The notes beneath the pieces were generated by a model. It did not search any database and had not been told where the DNA came from. It saw only the letters and a list, made by a program, of their open reading frames with translations. Shown here in pieces: positions 42,976 to 51,381 of a DNA stretch of 64,000 nt. Position numbers and translations under genes: made by a program. The stretch's first letter is position 1. Each line of letters opens with the position of its first letter. This stretch comes from Bacillota bacterium (GTDB taxonomy: Bacteria > Bacillota > Negativicutes > CTSoil-072). Where the stretch lies: the NCBI GenBank assembly GCA_017889545.1, contig JAGFZV010000002.1:186001-250000 (forward strand), in the 5' to 3' direction.

Positions 42976-43545
42976 ATGACGAAGAAATTGGTATTGGTGA
43001 CAGGCGGCGCACGAAGCGGCAAAAGTAGTTTTGCAGAAGAATATGCAGCAAAGTGCGGTGCCTGGGTGGAATATATTGCTACGGCACAAGCGGGCGATGA
43101 AGAGATGAAAACCCGTGTAGCTCTCCATCGTCAGCGGCGTCCGGCTGGCTGGAAAACGATTGAAGCCCCTTATGATGCTGTACCTGCAATGAAAGAAGCT
43201 GTTCAAAGGGCGGATGCCGTGTTGTTCGATTGTCTTACGTTGTATATCAGTAATTTATTGTTGGCGCCAAAGATGCCGTCTGATCCGTTGAAACGTTCAA
43301 AGATCGTGCTGGACCGGTGGAAGGATCTGCTGTCGGTTGCAGCGGCTGGAACAGCCAGCGTGATCATTGTTACGAATGAGGTCGGCTGCGGCATTGTGCC
43401 GGAAAATGCGCTGGCCAGAGAATTCAGGGATTTGTCAGGTTTTGCCAACCAAATTGCGGCGAAGTGGGCGGATGAAGTATATTTAATGACATGCGGTCTG
43501 GCCATAGATGTCAAAAAAATGGCTGTGAATAGCAAATGCGATTGA
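42976..43545 (+). CDS. cobU: Adenosylcobinamide kinase/guanylyltransferase
   Basis: A 189-residue bifunctional enzyme that phosphorylates adenosylcobinamide and adds GMP. The P-loop is VTGGARSGKSSF, followed by HRQRRPAGWKTIEAP with the guanylylated His region, DCLTLYISNLL and VTNEVGCGIVP. It feeds adenosyl-GDP-cobinamide to CobS. AGGAGG precedes the ATG. Confidence 0.95.
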   Translation: MTKKLVLVTGGARSGKSSFAEEYAAKCGAWVEYIATAQAGDEEMKTRVALHRQRRPAGWKTIEAPYDAVPAMKEAVQRADAVLFDCLTLYISNLLLAPKMPSDPLKRSKIVLDRWKDLLSVAAAGTASVIIVTNEVGCGIVPENALAREFRDLSGFANQIAAKWADEVYLMTCGLAIDVKKMAVNSKCD

Positions 43546-43580
43546 AAATTGGCAGGACATGCAGTCAGGAGGTCAAGAGG

Positions 43581-44639
43581 TTGAATTTACTGCAGGATGC
43601 AATCCATAAAATTCAATGTCCGGATAGGCAGGCAGAGCAACGGGTAAAAGAAGCTTTTGCCCAGCGTGGGGGAAAGGCGGATGACTGGGGCGAAATAGCT
43701 GATTTGACAGCTCGTTATGCTGCTGCGAGAGGTTGCTCGCGACTCGCAATTCCCCGCAAGGCGGTTGTATTGATGGCTGCCGATCATGGTGTCGCTGCCA
43801 GGGGGGTGAGCGCTTTCTCGCAAGAAGTGACTGTTCAGATGATTTGCGGTTATTTAGCCGGCTGCACAGGGGCAAATGTGATGGCCCGCCATGCGGGCGC
43901 GGAGTTGATTATTGTCGATGTTGGTGTAAAAGGGGATTTGCCGCCGGACCCACGGATTATCAATCGCAAAGTTGCCCGGGGAACAGCTGATTTTGCTTAT
44001 GGCCCGGCTATGTCGCGCGCAGATGCCGTGAAAGCATTGGAAGCAGGGATTGAGGTTGCGTATGAATGCGCTGCGAATGGAGTTCAGTTGCTGGGCTTGG
44101 CGGAGATGGGCATCGGCAATACGACATCCAGTGCGGCGATTGCGTCGGTGATGTGCAATCTGCCTGTAGACCAATCGGTTGGCAGGGGTTCCGGCATAGG
44201 CGATCAACGGCTGCAAATAAAAAAACAAGCGGTTTTGAGTGCGCTGGCGGTTAATAATCCCAATCGTTCAGACGTATTGGACGTGTTAAGTAAAGTTGGC
44301 GGTTTTGAAATCGCAGGGCTGGCGGGAGTCATCTTAGGCGGGGCAGCTTGCAGGGTTCCTGTTTTTGTAGACGGAATTATTACGACTGCCGCTGCGTTGA
44401 TTGCGCAAGGACTACACCCGCTGGCGTGCGAGTATATGCTGGGATCGCATATATCTGCGGAACCGGCTCACCGAGAAATGCTGGAGACCTTAGGGGTGTC
44501 GGCGCCGTTGAATTTGGGAATGCGTCTGGGTGAGGGTACCGGGGCATCTTTGGGAATGACTCTGTTGGATGCCGGCATTGGAATTGCCGAGAATTTATTT
44601 GGAAATGGAGAGGCCGGTGTGGTTGGCTATGAAGAGTAG
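43581..44639 (+). CDS. CobT-family nicotinate-nucleotide:base phosphoribosyltransferase, ArsA-like
   Basis: A 352-residue CobT homologue that makes the alpha-ribotide of the lower ligand base. Both CobT catalytic glutamate motifs are kept: EMGIGNTTSS and RLGEGTGAS. However, the N-terminal KPxGSLG loop of usual CobT proteins is absent and replaced by RGGKADDWGE. A shorter homologue at 45388 has that loop but lacks the catalytic Glu. This division resembles the ArsAB heterodimer of Sporomusa ovata, which activates phenol and p-cresol. TTG 43581 has AGGAGG 8 nt upstream. Confidence 0.85.
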   Translation: MNLLQDAIHKIQCPDRQAEQRVKEAFAQRGGKADDWGEIADLTARYAAARGCSRLAIPRKAVVLMAADHGVAARGVSAFSQEVTVQMICGYLAGCTGANVMARHAGAELIIVDVGVKGDLPPDPRIINRKVARGTADFAYGPAMSRADAVKALEAGIEVAYECAANGVQLLGLAEMGIGNTTSSAAIASVMCNLPVDQSVGRGSGIGDQRLQIKKQAVLSALAVNNPNRSDVLDVLSKVGGFEIAGLAGVILGGAACRVPVFVDGIITTAAALIAQGLHPLACEYMLGSHISAEPAHREMLETLGVSAPLNLGMRLGEGTGASLGMTLLDAGIGIAENLFGNGEAGVVGYEE

Positions 44640-45369
44640 TATTCGTGATTTTATTACGGCACTGCAATTTCTGACGTGCATTCAAGTCGGCCCTCCCGGT
44701 GAATGGTCGGCAGAACAATGCGGGCGAAGCGTGCGTTATTTTCCGTTGGTCGGTGCAGCAATCGGTCTGGTATTGGCGCTTGTAAATTATTCACTTTCCC
44801 ATTATTTGCTGCCGCATGTTTCGGTTATGATTCTGCTGATTACGGAGATCTGGTTAACGGGCGCCTTGCACTTCGATGGCTTTATGGACACAGCGGATGG
44901 GATTTTTTCTCATCGATCCAGGGAGAGAATGCTGGACATTATGAGGGACAGCCGTGTAGGGGTGCACGCTGTTACTGCGTTTGGCGTACTGTTGTTATTA
45001 AAATATTCGCTGCTGCTGGATTTGGCGCCGGGGGCTTTGCCCAAAGCATTATTTGTGATGCCGATAGCCGGACGGATGGCTATGGTCATTGCCATCACCA
45101 GTTTTCCAATGGCGCGCATAGACGGCTTGGGAAAAGCGTTTTCGGAGTGTTCCGGGCGCTGGGCATTCCCCGTGGCCGCTTTGCTTACCTTTGCTCTTGT
45201 GGCGCCGCTGGGGTGGCTGGCAATTTTAACTTGCTTGTCTGCTTGTCTGCTTGGTTTTGGACTGGCGCGATGGCTGTCGGGAAAATTAGGTGGACTGACT
45301 GGTGACACGTACGGGGCGGTTAATGAAGTAACGCAGGCAGCTGTACTGTTGTTCTGGCTGTTTTTTTAG
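44629..45369 (+). CDS. cobS: Adenosylcobinamide-GDP ribazoletransferase (cobalamin synthase)
   Basis: A 246-residue integral membrane protein joining adenosyl-GDP-cobinamide to the alpha-ribotide. LTGALHFDGFMDTADGIF carries the conserved D-x3-D-like acidic motif, and GGLTGDTYGAVNEVTQA is the CobS C-terminal signature. The start overlaps the end of the preceding gene. ATG 44629 is used, but TTG 44623, with GGAGAGG at better spacing, is an equal candidate. Confidence 0.93.
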   Translation: MKSSIRDFITALQFLTCIQVGPPGEWSAEQCGRSVRYFPLVGAAIGLVLALVNYSLSHYLLPHVSVMILLITEIWLTGALHFDGFMDTADGIFSHRSRERMLDIMRDSRVGVHAVTAFGVLLLLKYSLLLDLAPGALPKALFVMPIAGRMAMVIAITSFPMARIDGLGKAFSECSGRWAFPVAALLTFALVAPLGWLAILTCLSACLLGFGLARWLSGKLGGLTGDTYGAVNEVTQAAVLLFWLFF

Positions 45370-45387
45370 TATCTGAAGGAGGACTGG

Positions 45388-46239
45388 ATGAATACAATTG
45401 TCAAGATGATCAATACAATTCAACCTCTTGATGCGCAAGCAAGCGCGATGGTCCGGCAACGCTTTGATTCTTTGATAAAGCCGCGGGGCAGCCTGGGGAT
45501 ATTGGAAGAAATGACGGCGCAAACAGCCGGGATTAGGCAGGCAGCGCCGCTTTTTTTGCTGAATAAGACAATCATCCATGTCGCTGCGCAACAAGGACTT
45601 CCTGCGCCGTCTTTTATTTCTTCGCCTGCAATAACAACAGTTTTACTGCCTTTATTGCAACAAGACCAATTAAAAGACGGGACGGTTCTGCAATTAATCC
45701 GCCAAGGAATAGCTGCTGCATCTTTACAGATAGACCAAGGCGCAGAGATGTTGGGGATTAGTCAGGACGCGATCACGGATAAGAGCGTTCAGAGCTTGGC
45801 AGGTGAGCTGCTGATGATGCAAGGACAGGGAAAAGAAGCCTTGGACAAGCTCGTTTGCTTGTTGGAACGGTGCGAAAACCATCCGGTTGCTGTTTTGCTG
45901 GGGATTATTCTGACCGGTGCAGCCCGGCGTGTTCCTGTTGTGCTGGACGGATTGGCTACGGCATGCGCTGCGTTGGCGGCCTGTCGGCTTAATTCAAACA
46001 GCGGCGGATACACCATCGGGGTGTATTTGTCTTCGTACCCTGAGCATGAGCAGATTTTTGCGATGCTCGGGCACAAACCCGGTTTGCCATTGAGATTGTC
46101 CGTCGGCAGCGGCATCGGAACGATTTTGACACTGTCATTGCTTGATGCTGGGATTAAGGCATTGACAGAAATGGGAACATTTGATGGAGCCGGAGTCTCC
46201 GCAGCGTTGCAAGATTTGCCGCAACGGCAGGATTATTGA
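45388..46239 (+). CDS. Truncated/diverged CobT homologue, ArsB-like
   Basis: A 283-residue CobT-fold protein, about 70 residues shorter than CobT. It has the N-terminal loop KPRGSLGILEEM and the core GAARRVPVVLDG. The catalytic motif RLGEGTGA is replaced by RLSVGSGIG, so the general base Glu is lost, and EMGIGNT is missing. Alone it should be inactive; as a partner of the complete homologue two genes upstream it fits the second subunit of an ArsAB-like heterodimer. AGGAGG precedes the ATG. Confidence 0.82.
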   Translation: MNTIVKMINTIQPLDAQASAMVRQRFDSLIKPRGSLGILEEMTAQTAGIRQAAPLFLLNKTIIHVAAQQGLPAPSFISSPAITTVLLPLLQQDQLKDGTVLQLIRQGIAAASLQIDQGAEMLGISQDAITDKSVQSLAGELLMMQGQGKEALDKLVCLLERCENHPVAVLLGIILTGAARRVPVVLDGLATACAALAACRLNSNSGGYTIGVYLSSYPEHEQIFAMLGHKPGLPLRLSVGSGIGTILTLSLLDAGIKALTEMGTFDGAGVSAALQDLPQRQDY

Positions 46240-46315
46240 TGAATAACAGGGAATAGTTCTTTGCAAGGAAGAAGATTTAAGCGAACTTAAGTTTTTGTTG
46301 GGGTGGTAGCAGAAA

Positions 46316-46924
46316 ATGACGCGAATTGTTTTGGTTCGGCATGGGCAAACCTTATGGAACTTGGAATTGAAGTACCAGGGACATGCAGACATTGGGTTAA
46401 GTCCTGCAGGGTTGGAACAAGCAGCCCAAGTTGCCGGACGCCTGGCCGGGATCAATCCGGCAGCGGTTTACTCAAGCGATCTTAGCCGCGCCTTTCATAC
46501 AGCCCAAATTATTGCCGCAAAGTACGGCCTGCCGGTAAACAAGATTCCGGATTTGCGGGAAGTTAATTTCGGCGAATGGGAAGGCAAAAATTATGAATCG
46601 ATCAATAGCCAATGGCCGGCGCTGATGGGAAAATTATTTACTCATCCGGATGAGATAGAAATTCCTGGCGGAGAAACGTTCCAGACATTGCAGGACAGGG
46701 CGATGAAGGCAGTGGACCATCTGGCGTCCCGTCATGCGGAGGAAACAATTGTTGTTGTTTCACATGGCGCAACAATTCGGGCAATCTTATGCGCAATTTT
46801 ACATATGCCGCTGAAATATATTTGGAATATTAAACAAGATAATACAGCGGTAAATGTCATTGAAATTTATCCGAAGCGGGCGATTGTTTCTTTGGTGAAT
46901 GACACCAATCATCTGACGCCTTGA
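46316..46924 (+). CDS. cobC: Alpha-ribazole phosphatase-like histidine phosphatase
   Basis: A 202-residue phosphoglycerate-mutase-like phosphatase. LVRHGQTLWN holds the catalytic His, and VVSHGATIRAIL the second His. At the end of a cobamide operon it is most likely CobC, which removes phosphate from the alpha-ribotide or from cobamide phosphate. A 76-bp gap separates it from the ArsB-like gene. Confidence 0.85.
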   Translation: MTRIVLVRHGQTLWNLELKYQGHADIGLSPAGLEQAAQVAGRLAGINPAAVYSSDLSRAFHTAQIIAAKYGLPVNKIPDLREVNFGEWEGKNYESINSQWPALMGKLFTHPDEIEIPGGETFQTLQDRAMKAVDHLASRHAEETIVVVSHGATIRAILCAILHMPLKYIWNIKQDNTAVNVIEIYPKRAIVSLVNDTNHLTP

Positions 46925-46961
46925 GAGGCTGGCAGACAAAAAATTTTATAAGGAGTCGACT

Positions 46962-47756
46962 ATGAACAATATGGAACAACAATTGTCCGAAGAACGGTTT
47001 GCGGTTTTGGTCGATGGCGATAATGCCCAGGCTTCGCTGGTTGTTGAAGTCTTAAAGGAAGTTTCGAAATATGGGAAAATAACGATCCGTCGGGTCTATG
47101 GGGACTGGACGACGCGTGAAATGGAATCCTGGAAAAAATATTTGCCGCAAAATGCGCTGCAGCCGGTTCAGCAGTTTCGCAACACGACAGGGAAGAATGC
47201 CACTGACAGTGCGATGATTATTGATGCAATGGATATTCTGTACGGGGGAAATGTTGATGGTTTTGCCATTGTATCCAGTGATAGTGATTATACCCGCTTG
47301 GCAGTTCGCTTACGGGAAAATGGCAAAATGGTCATTGGATTGGGCAGAAAACAGACTCCGGAGCCTTTTGTACGGGCTTGTGATTTGTTCGTTTATACGG
47401 AGAATTTAATCAAACAGCCAATCGCGCGAGGGTTGCTGAAACCAAAGGAAAAGCCAATTGCAGAGCGCAAACAGGATAATAACAATAAAGTGCCTAAAGA
47501 ATTGGACGCCGATCTGGAAAATGAACTTTCTTTAATTGCCCAAGCGTATGAAATGGTAGCGCAGGAAGATGGATGGGCCCGGTTGTCTGATCTTGGCAAA
47601 GCTCTTCACAAAGTGGACCCGGCTTTTGATTTACGGACGTATGGACAGTCGCAGCTTTCGAAAATGATCGAAGCACATGCGGATCTGTATGAATTGGAGA
47701 GAGAAAAGAAAAAAGGTCCGTCGCAGATTTATATTCGCCGGCGGGAACTTAAGTAG
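46962..47756 (+). CDS. NYN-domain nuclease-like protein with C-terminal OST-HTH/LOTUS domain
   Basis: A 264-residue protein. The N-terminal NYN (PIN-like) domain, about residues 10-145, has the acidic set LVDGDNAQ, ATDSAMIIDAMD and VSSDSDYTRLA that binds metal. A linker rich in Lys and Asn follows, and the C-terminus (about 185-255) reads as a LOTUS/OST-HTH domain (DGWARLSDLGKAL, FDLRTYGQSQLSKMI). An RNA-directed nuclease role is likely. GGAG precedes the ATG. Confidence 0.88.
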   Translation: MNNMEQQLSEERFAVLVDGDNAQASLVVEVLKEVSKYGKITIRRVYGDWTTREMESWKKYLPQNALQPVQQFRNTTGKNATDSAMIIDAMDILYGGNVDGFAIVSSDSDYTRLAVRLRENGKMVIGLGRKQTPEPFVRACDLFVYTENLIKQPIARGLLKPKEKPIAERKQDNNNKVPKELDADLENELSLIAQAYEMVAQEDGWARLSDLGKALHKVDPAFDLRTYGQSQLSKMIEAHADLYELEREKKKGPSQIYIRRRELK

Positions 47757-47806
47757 CGTTGGAACTGTAAAACAATGTACCGGAAAACCGGGGGCGGAAG
47801 ATGCAG

Positions 47807-47835
47807 TTGACCGCTTTTCTTAACAGGAATATAAT
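47807..47835 (+). promoter_or_regulatory. Sigma-A promoter of the CoA-binding/thioredoxin operon
   Basis: TTGACC, 17 nt, TATAAT. The leader of about 120 nt carries an inverted repeat ACAGAAAGTA-GTTA-TACTTTCTGT at 47908-47931. Confidence 0.8.
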
Positions 47836-47967
47836 GTAATTATTAGAAAACCCGGCTTTCGCCGAGCGTTTATAGCGACGGTGGAAGCTGTTGGTTGCCC
47901 TTATGTCACAGAAAGTAGTTATACTTTCTGTAAGACAAAGGAAAAACAGGCGGAAGGAGAGATGTTT

Positions 47968-48360
47968 TTGAGCGATATTCAAGAAATGTTGAAACTGAAA
48001 ACTTGGGCGGTAGTCGGAGCGACGGACAACCAAGAAAAATTTGGATACAAAATTTTCAGGTGTATGAAAGCAGCAGGCTACGAAGTCTACCCCGTGAATC
48101 CCGGGGTTGAAGAGGTCATGGGAGAACATTGCTACCCAACCTTGGCTGATCTGCCGGTTCGTCCGGAGGCTGTTGATTTAGTCGTTAACCGCCGGGTAGG
48201 CGTTAAGGTCGTTGAACAGTGTGCAGAGCTGGGCATTGAAAATATTTGGATGCAACCGGGGGCGAATGCGGAAAATGTGGTTGCTTTGGCCAAGGAAAAG
48301 GGCCTGAAAGTAATACATGATGCTTGCATTATGACCGAGATTCTTTATCAGAAGGGGTGA
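47968..48360 (+). CDS. CoA-binding domain protein (YccU-like)
   Basis: A 130-residue Rossmann-fold protein. WAVVGATDNQEKFGYKIFRCM is the nucleotide-binding loop of the succinyl-CoA synthetase alpha-like CoA-binding fold, and NIWMQPGANAENVV is the second signature. Function is unclear; CoA or dinucleotide binding is expected. The start is TTG 47968 (GGAAGGAG 8 nt away) or ATG 47962. It is co-transcribed with thioredoxin. Confidence 0.85.
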   Translation: MSDIQEMLKLKTWAVVGATDNQEKFGYKIFRCMKAAGYEVYPVNPGVEEVMGEHCYPTLADLPVRPEAVDLVVNRRVGVKVVEQCAELGIENIWMQPGANAENVVALAKEKGLKVIHDACIMTEILYQKG

Positions 48361-48366
48361 GTGAAC

Positions 48367-48690
48367 ATGGCAAATGTCATCGAAGTGAATGAGAAGAATT
48401 TCCGTGAAGAGGTTCTGGAAGCGGATATGCCGGTTTTGGTGGACTATTGGGCTACCTGGTGCGGTTATTGTTCACGGTTGGCTCCGGTTCTTGATGAATT
48501 AGCGGCAGAAATGGGAGATCAGGTTAAATTCGTAAAGGTGGATGTGGATCACAATCGTTCTTTGGCTCAGGACCAGAGTGTGCAGGGGCTGCCAACGATG
48601 ATCCTTTTCAAGGATGGCGAAGCGGTTGAAAAAATCACCGGGTTCATGCCTAAAGCCAGTATCCTAGCGAAGATTAAGCCATTATTATAA
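48367..48690 (+). CDS. Thioredoxin
   Basis: A 107-residue thioredoxin. The redox motif is ATWCGYCSRLAP (WCGYC instead of WCGPC), followed by VKVDVDHNRSLAQDQSVQGLPTMILFKDG with the cis-Pro. The replacement of Pro by Tyr in the active site should change the redox potential. It is six bases after the CoA-binding gene and ends at a terminator. Confidence 0.93.
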   Translation: MANVIEVNEKNFREEVLEADMPVLVDYWATWCGYCSRLAPVLDELAAEMGDQVKFVKVDVDHNRSLAQDQSVQGLPTMILFKDGEAVEKITGFMPKASILAKIKPLL

Positions 48691-48703
48691 TCAGGAAAAA
48701 GAA

Positions 48704-48750
48704 AACAGCACGCCGGGCGAATTCTCCGCCTGCGTGCTGTTGCTTTTTTC
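48704..48750 (+). terminator. Rho-independent terminator between convergent genes
   Basis: AACAGCACGC / GCGTGCTGTT with an inner GGCG/CGCC pairing, then TTTTTT. On the minus strand the stem is followed by TTTTCTTTTT, so it can serve both directions. Confidence 0.88.
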
Positions 48751-48752
48751 TA

Positions 48753-48956
48753 TTATGCTTTTTGAACGGCTTTGTTTAGGTCTGCAACAAGAGCGTCTAC
48801 ATCAATGCCATGGCCTTGAGCTCCCTGCTCAATATTTTCAAACCGGGCGGCGACGCAACCGAGACAGCCCATGCCATAGGAAGCAAAAACCTCTATCGAT
48901 TGCGGGTATTTCTGGGCAACTTCAATAATGCTCATATCTTTGCTGATGATTGTCAT
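48753..48956 (-). CDS. DUF1858 / hybrid-cluster-associated redox disulfide protein
   Basis: A 67-residue protein. ISKDMSIIEVAQKYP opens the DUF1858 fold, and GMGCLGC is the redox dithiol motif of small proteins linked with hybrid cluster proteins. No hcp gene is nearby. ATG 48956 has AGGAGG. Confidence 0.9.
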   Translation of the reverse strand: MTIISKDMSIIEVAQKYPQSIEVFASYGMGCLGCVAARFENIEQGAQGHGIDVDALVADLNKAVQKA

Positions 48957-49166
48957 ATTCCTAACCTCCTTATTGTATCGTGCAACTGTGAAAATCAAAG
49001 ACAGTATATCACAAAAAGGATTTTTTGACTATATTCTCAGATTATTTTTAACAGGGCGTATTTTGACTGGAAATTTAATATGAAAAGGGGTAAAATAATA
49101 CCATTGCACACAAACACTTCACTTGGGGCAGTCTACATTGATGTTGTTAGAGGTTGATCGGCAGTA

Positions 49167-49976
49167 ATGGAAAAAATCGCTTTTTTTATTGGACCTTTGC
49201 CGTTTTATTGGTATGGGTTGATATTGTCTTTTGCTATATTGGCGGCCTTGTTGGTTACGGTATGGCAGGCTCGTCTGCGGCGGGAAGACGTTCGACGGGT
49301 TTTGGATTTATTTTTATATGGGATACCGATTGGCTTTTTTTTCGCTCGGCTGTACTATGTATTTCTGAATTGGCAGTTATATGTTGCAGAGCCGGCAAGA
49401 AGCCTGTCTTTGGCGAGCGGCGGCTTTGTCTTGGATGGCGCTTTGGCGAGCATTGTTGTCTTTCTTTATTTTTATGCGAAACGGCATCGACTATCCGTTG
49501 GGCGCTGGCTTGATATTGCCGCTCCCGGATTGGCTCTTGGTCATGCGATCGGTTTATGGGCAAGAATTATGAATGAGGAAGGCTTTGGCCGGCCGACCGA
49601 TAGTCCCAGAGGGTTTTACATCGACTTTGCCCATCGGCCCGAAACGTATCAGGAGTTTGATTTTTTTGAGCCAGTCTGTTTGTATTCTTCCGGTTGGAGC
49701 AGCCTCCTCTTTCTCTTCTTGCTTGTCGCTGTCTTTATTCAGATCCGTACCGGGCGTTTGAAGCCGGGAAGCATATTCTTGCTGTATATTGTCCTGTTTT
49801 CTTTGGGACGCTTTATTTTCGAAGGCTTGCGTCTTGATCTGGATTACGTTGTTGGGTTGCCGGTTACGCAAATTTTCAGCGGAATTCTTGGTTTTGGCGC
49901 CTTAGCATTGTTTTTATGGCTGCATTATCAACCGGTCTTTTCGAATGAAAGGCCGCAAAGGTGGTCTGGTTTATGA
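49167..49976 (+). CDS. Lgt-like prolipoprotein diacylglyceryl transferase homologue with altered active site
   Basis: A 269-residue membrane protein of the Lgt family. FYWYGLILSF keeps the conserved Tyr, and GRFIFEGLRLD keeps the C-terminal Arg/Glu. The central signature, normally GRxGNxxNxExxG, reads GLWARIMNEEGFG, so the Arg and the first Asn (R143 and N146 of E. coli Lgt) are replaced, while Glu and Gly at the end remain. The SFHGG loop reads VLDGA. A changed or lost transferase activity is likely, and a standard lgt may exist elsewhere. The start codon lacks a strong ribosome site. Confidence 0.8.
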   Translation: MEKIAFFIGPLPFYWYGLILSFAILAALLVTVWQARLRREDVRRVLDLFLYGIPIGFFFARLYYVFLNWQLYVAEPARSLSLASGGFVLDGALASIVVFLYFYAKRHRLSVGRWLDIAAPGLALGHAIGLWARIMNEEGFGRPTDSPRGFYIDFAHRPETYQEFDFFEPVCLYSSGWSSLLFLFLLVAVFIQIRTGRLKPGSIFLLYIVLFSLGRFIFEGLRLDLDYVVGLPVTQIFSGILGFGALALFLWLHYQPVFSNERPQRWSGL

Positions 49977-50437
49977 CGCCAGCATTGGCAAGAGTAGAAA
50001 ACTTTATCAGCAGTTATCCTGATTTGAAAGTCATTCTATTTGATAGCAGTACGCATACAGCGGAGTTAGCGGCTCAGGCGCTGGGCGTAACACCGGGGCA
50101 AATTGCCAAGACCTTAGTCTTTTTGGCGGATGCCAAAGCGGTTATCGTGGTTACTTGCGGCGATAAGAAAGTCGATACGAAACAGTTGGCCAGGTCATTG
50201 GATGTGAAAAAAGTGAAATTTGCCGATGCCGAACTGGTTGCTGAGTTGACAGGGTTTCCGCCGGGCGGAGTTTCACCGTTGGGGTTGACGAAGGAGATCC
50301 CTATTTATTTGGATCAAAGCTTATATCAATATGATACGGTGTATGCAGCGGCTGGAACAGCCAATTCCGCATTGCCCGTCCGTCCGGACCGGCTGAAAGA
50401 AATAACAGGCGGATCGTTGGTTTCCGTATGCAAATAA
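49973..50437 (+). CDS. YbaK/EbsC-family aminoacyl-tRNA deacylase
   Basis: A 154-residue protein of the YbaK/ProX editing fold. QIAKTLVFLAD contains the conserved Lys, and FPPGGVSPLG with DQSLYQYDTVYAAAG are family motifs. It hydrolyses misacylated tRNA (Cys- or Ala-tRNAPro types). ATG 49973 overlaps the Lgt-like stop by four bases (ATGA), so the two are translationally coupled. Confidence 0.9.
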   Translation: MTPALARVENFISSYPDLKVILFDSSTHTAELAAQALGVTPGQIAKTLVFLADAKAVIVVTCGDKKVDTKQLARSLDVKKVKFADAELVAELTGFPPGGVSPLGLTKEIPIYLDQSLYQYDTVYAAAGTANSALPVRPDRLKEITGGSLVSVCK

Positions 50438-50449
50438 GAGGGATGATGT

Positions 50450-51271
50450 ATGAAATCAGGGCATAGACAAACCTGCACCTTAATCGCTGTGATTGTGATG
50501 CTGCTTTTTATCGCCTCGACTGTCGCCGGAACGAGGGCTGTTGTGGCGGGCCGCGATCAGGATAAGCCGCCGAGTATTGTGGATATTCCGATCTTGAATT
50601 ACCATAAGGTCGATACGATCCACCATTCTTTGTCCGTTTTGCCGGAAAACTTTGAGAAGCAGATGGCGTACTTGAATGATAACGGGTTCCATACCATCAC
50701 GCCGGATCAACTAATGGCTTATCTTAAATTTGGCAAGCCATTGCCCGAGAAGCCGGTGATGATTACATTCGATGACGGATATCTTGACAACTATGCGAAT
50801 GCTTTTCCCAGTATGAAGAAATATGGCTTTACCGGGACGATTTTTCTGGTCACCGCGAAAATCGGTCAGGATCAACGGTTCATGAACTGGGATCAAGTAC
50901 GTGAGATGCAGCAGGCAGGCTTTGTGTTTGGCTCGCATACGGCAAACCACACGGCGTTGACGAAAGTGGATGCAGCGCAGGCAGAGGCGGAACTGGTTGG
51001 ATCGCGCGATGAAATGGAACGGCAACTGGGCCAAAAACCACGCTATTTTGCGTATCCGACCGGAACGTATAATTTGCAGATTGAACAGGCGGTACGTCAG
51101 GCTGGGTATCGGGCGGCATTTACCGTTCGATACGGGCAAGTGGGGCCTGACAGCGATCTTTATGCATTGGAACGCATTCCGATTTTTCAAAGTGAGAACA
51201 CATTTCGCAGTTTTTTTATCCGGCTGAACGGCGCAACATTGCTGGAACGGCTGGGAATGATACGAAATTAA
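50450..51271 (+). CDS. Polysaccharide deacetylase (NodB fold), second copy
   Basis: A 273-residue exported deacetylase. The signal segment is LIAVIVMLLFIASTVAGTRA. VDIPILNYHKV starts the domain; ITFDDGYLD and HTANH are the catalytic and metal motifs. It resembles the deacetylase at 36590 but is clearly a separate paralogue. It follows the YbaK gene by 12 bp. Confidence 0.92.
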   Translation: MKSGHRQTCTLIAVIVMLLFIASTVAGTRAVVAGRDQDKPPSIVDIPILNYHKVDTIHHSLSVLPENFEKQMAYLNDNGFHTITPDQLMAYLKFGKPLPEKPVMITFDDGYLDNYANAFPSMKKYGFTGTIFLVTAKIGQDQRFMNWDQVREMQQAGFVFGSHTANHTALTKVDAAQAEAELVGSRDEMERQLGQKPRYFAYPTGTYNLQIEQAVRQAGYRAAFTVRYGQVGPDSDLYALERIPIFQSENTFRSFFIRLNGATLLERLGMIRN

Positions 51272-51278
51272 TTTTTTC

Positions 51279-51311
51279 AAAATCCTTCATTTTTTAGAAG
51301 GATTTTTTTTA
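51279..51311 (+). terminator. Rho-independent terminator before the dcw cluster
   Basis: AAAATCCTTC / GAAGGATTTT with a T run. Confidence 0.85.
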
Positions 51312-51330
51312 TTTTGCGCGAAAATCTATA

Positions 51331-51360
51331 TTAAGTGGTGTAAAGTGGCGCAAAGTGGTG
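51331..51360 (+). promoter_or_regulatory. MraZ-box direct repeats
   Basis: Three head-to-tail 10-bp units, TTAAGTGGTG, TAAAGTGGCG and CAAAGTGGTG, directly before mraZ. AAAGTGG repeats at 10-bp spacing are the known operator for MraZ self-control of the dcw operon in Gram-positive relatives. Confidence 0.85.
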
Positions 51361-51381
51361 AATGAAGGCGGTGAACGGGCT

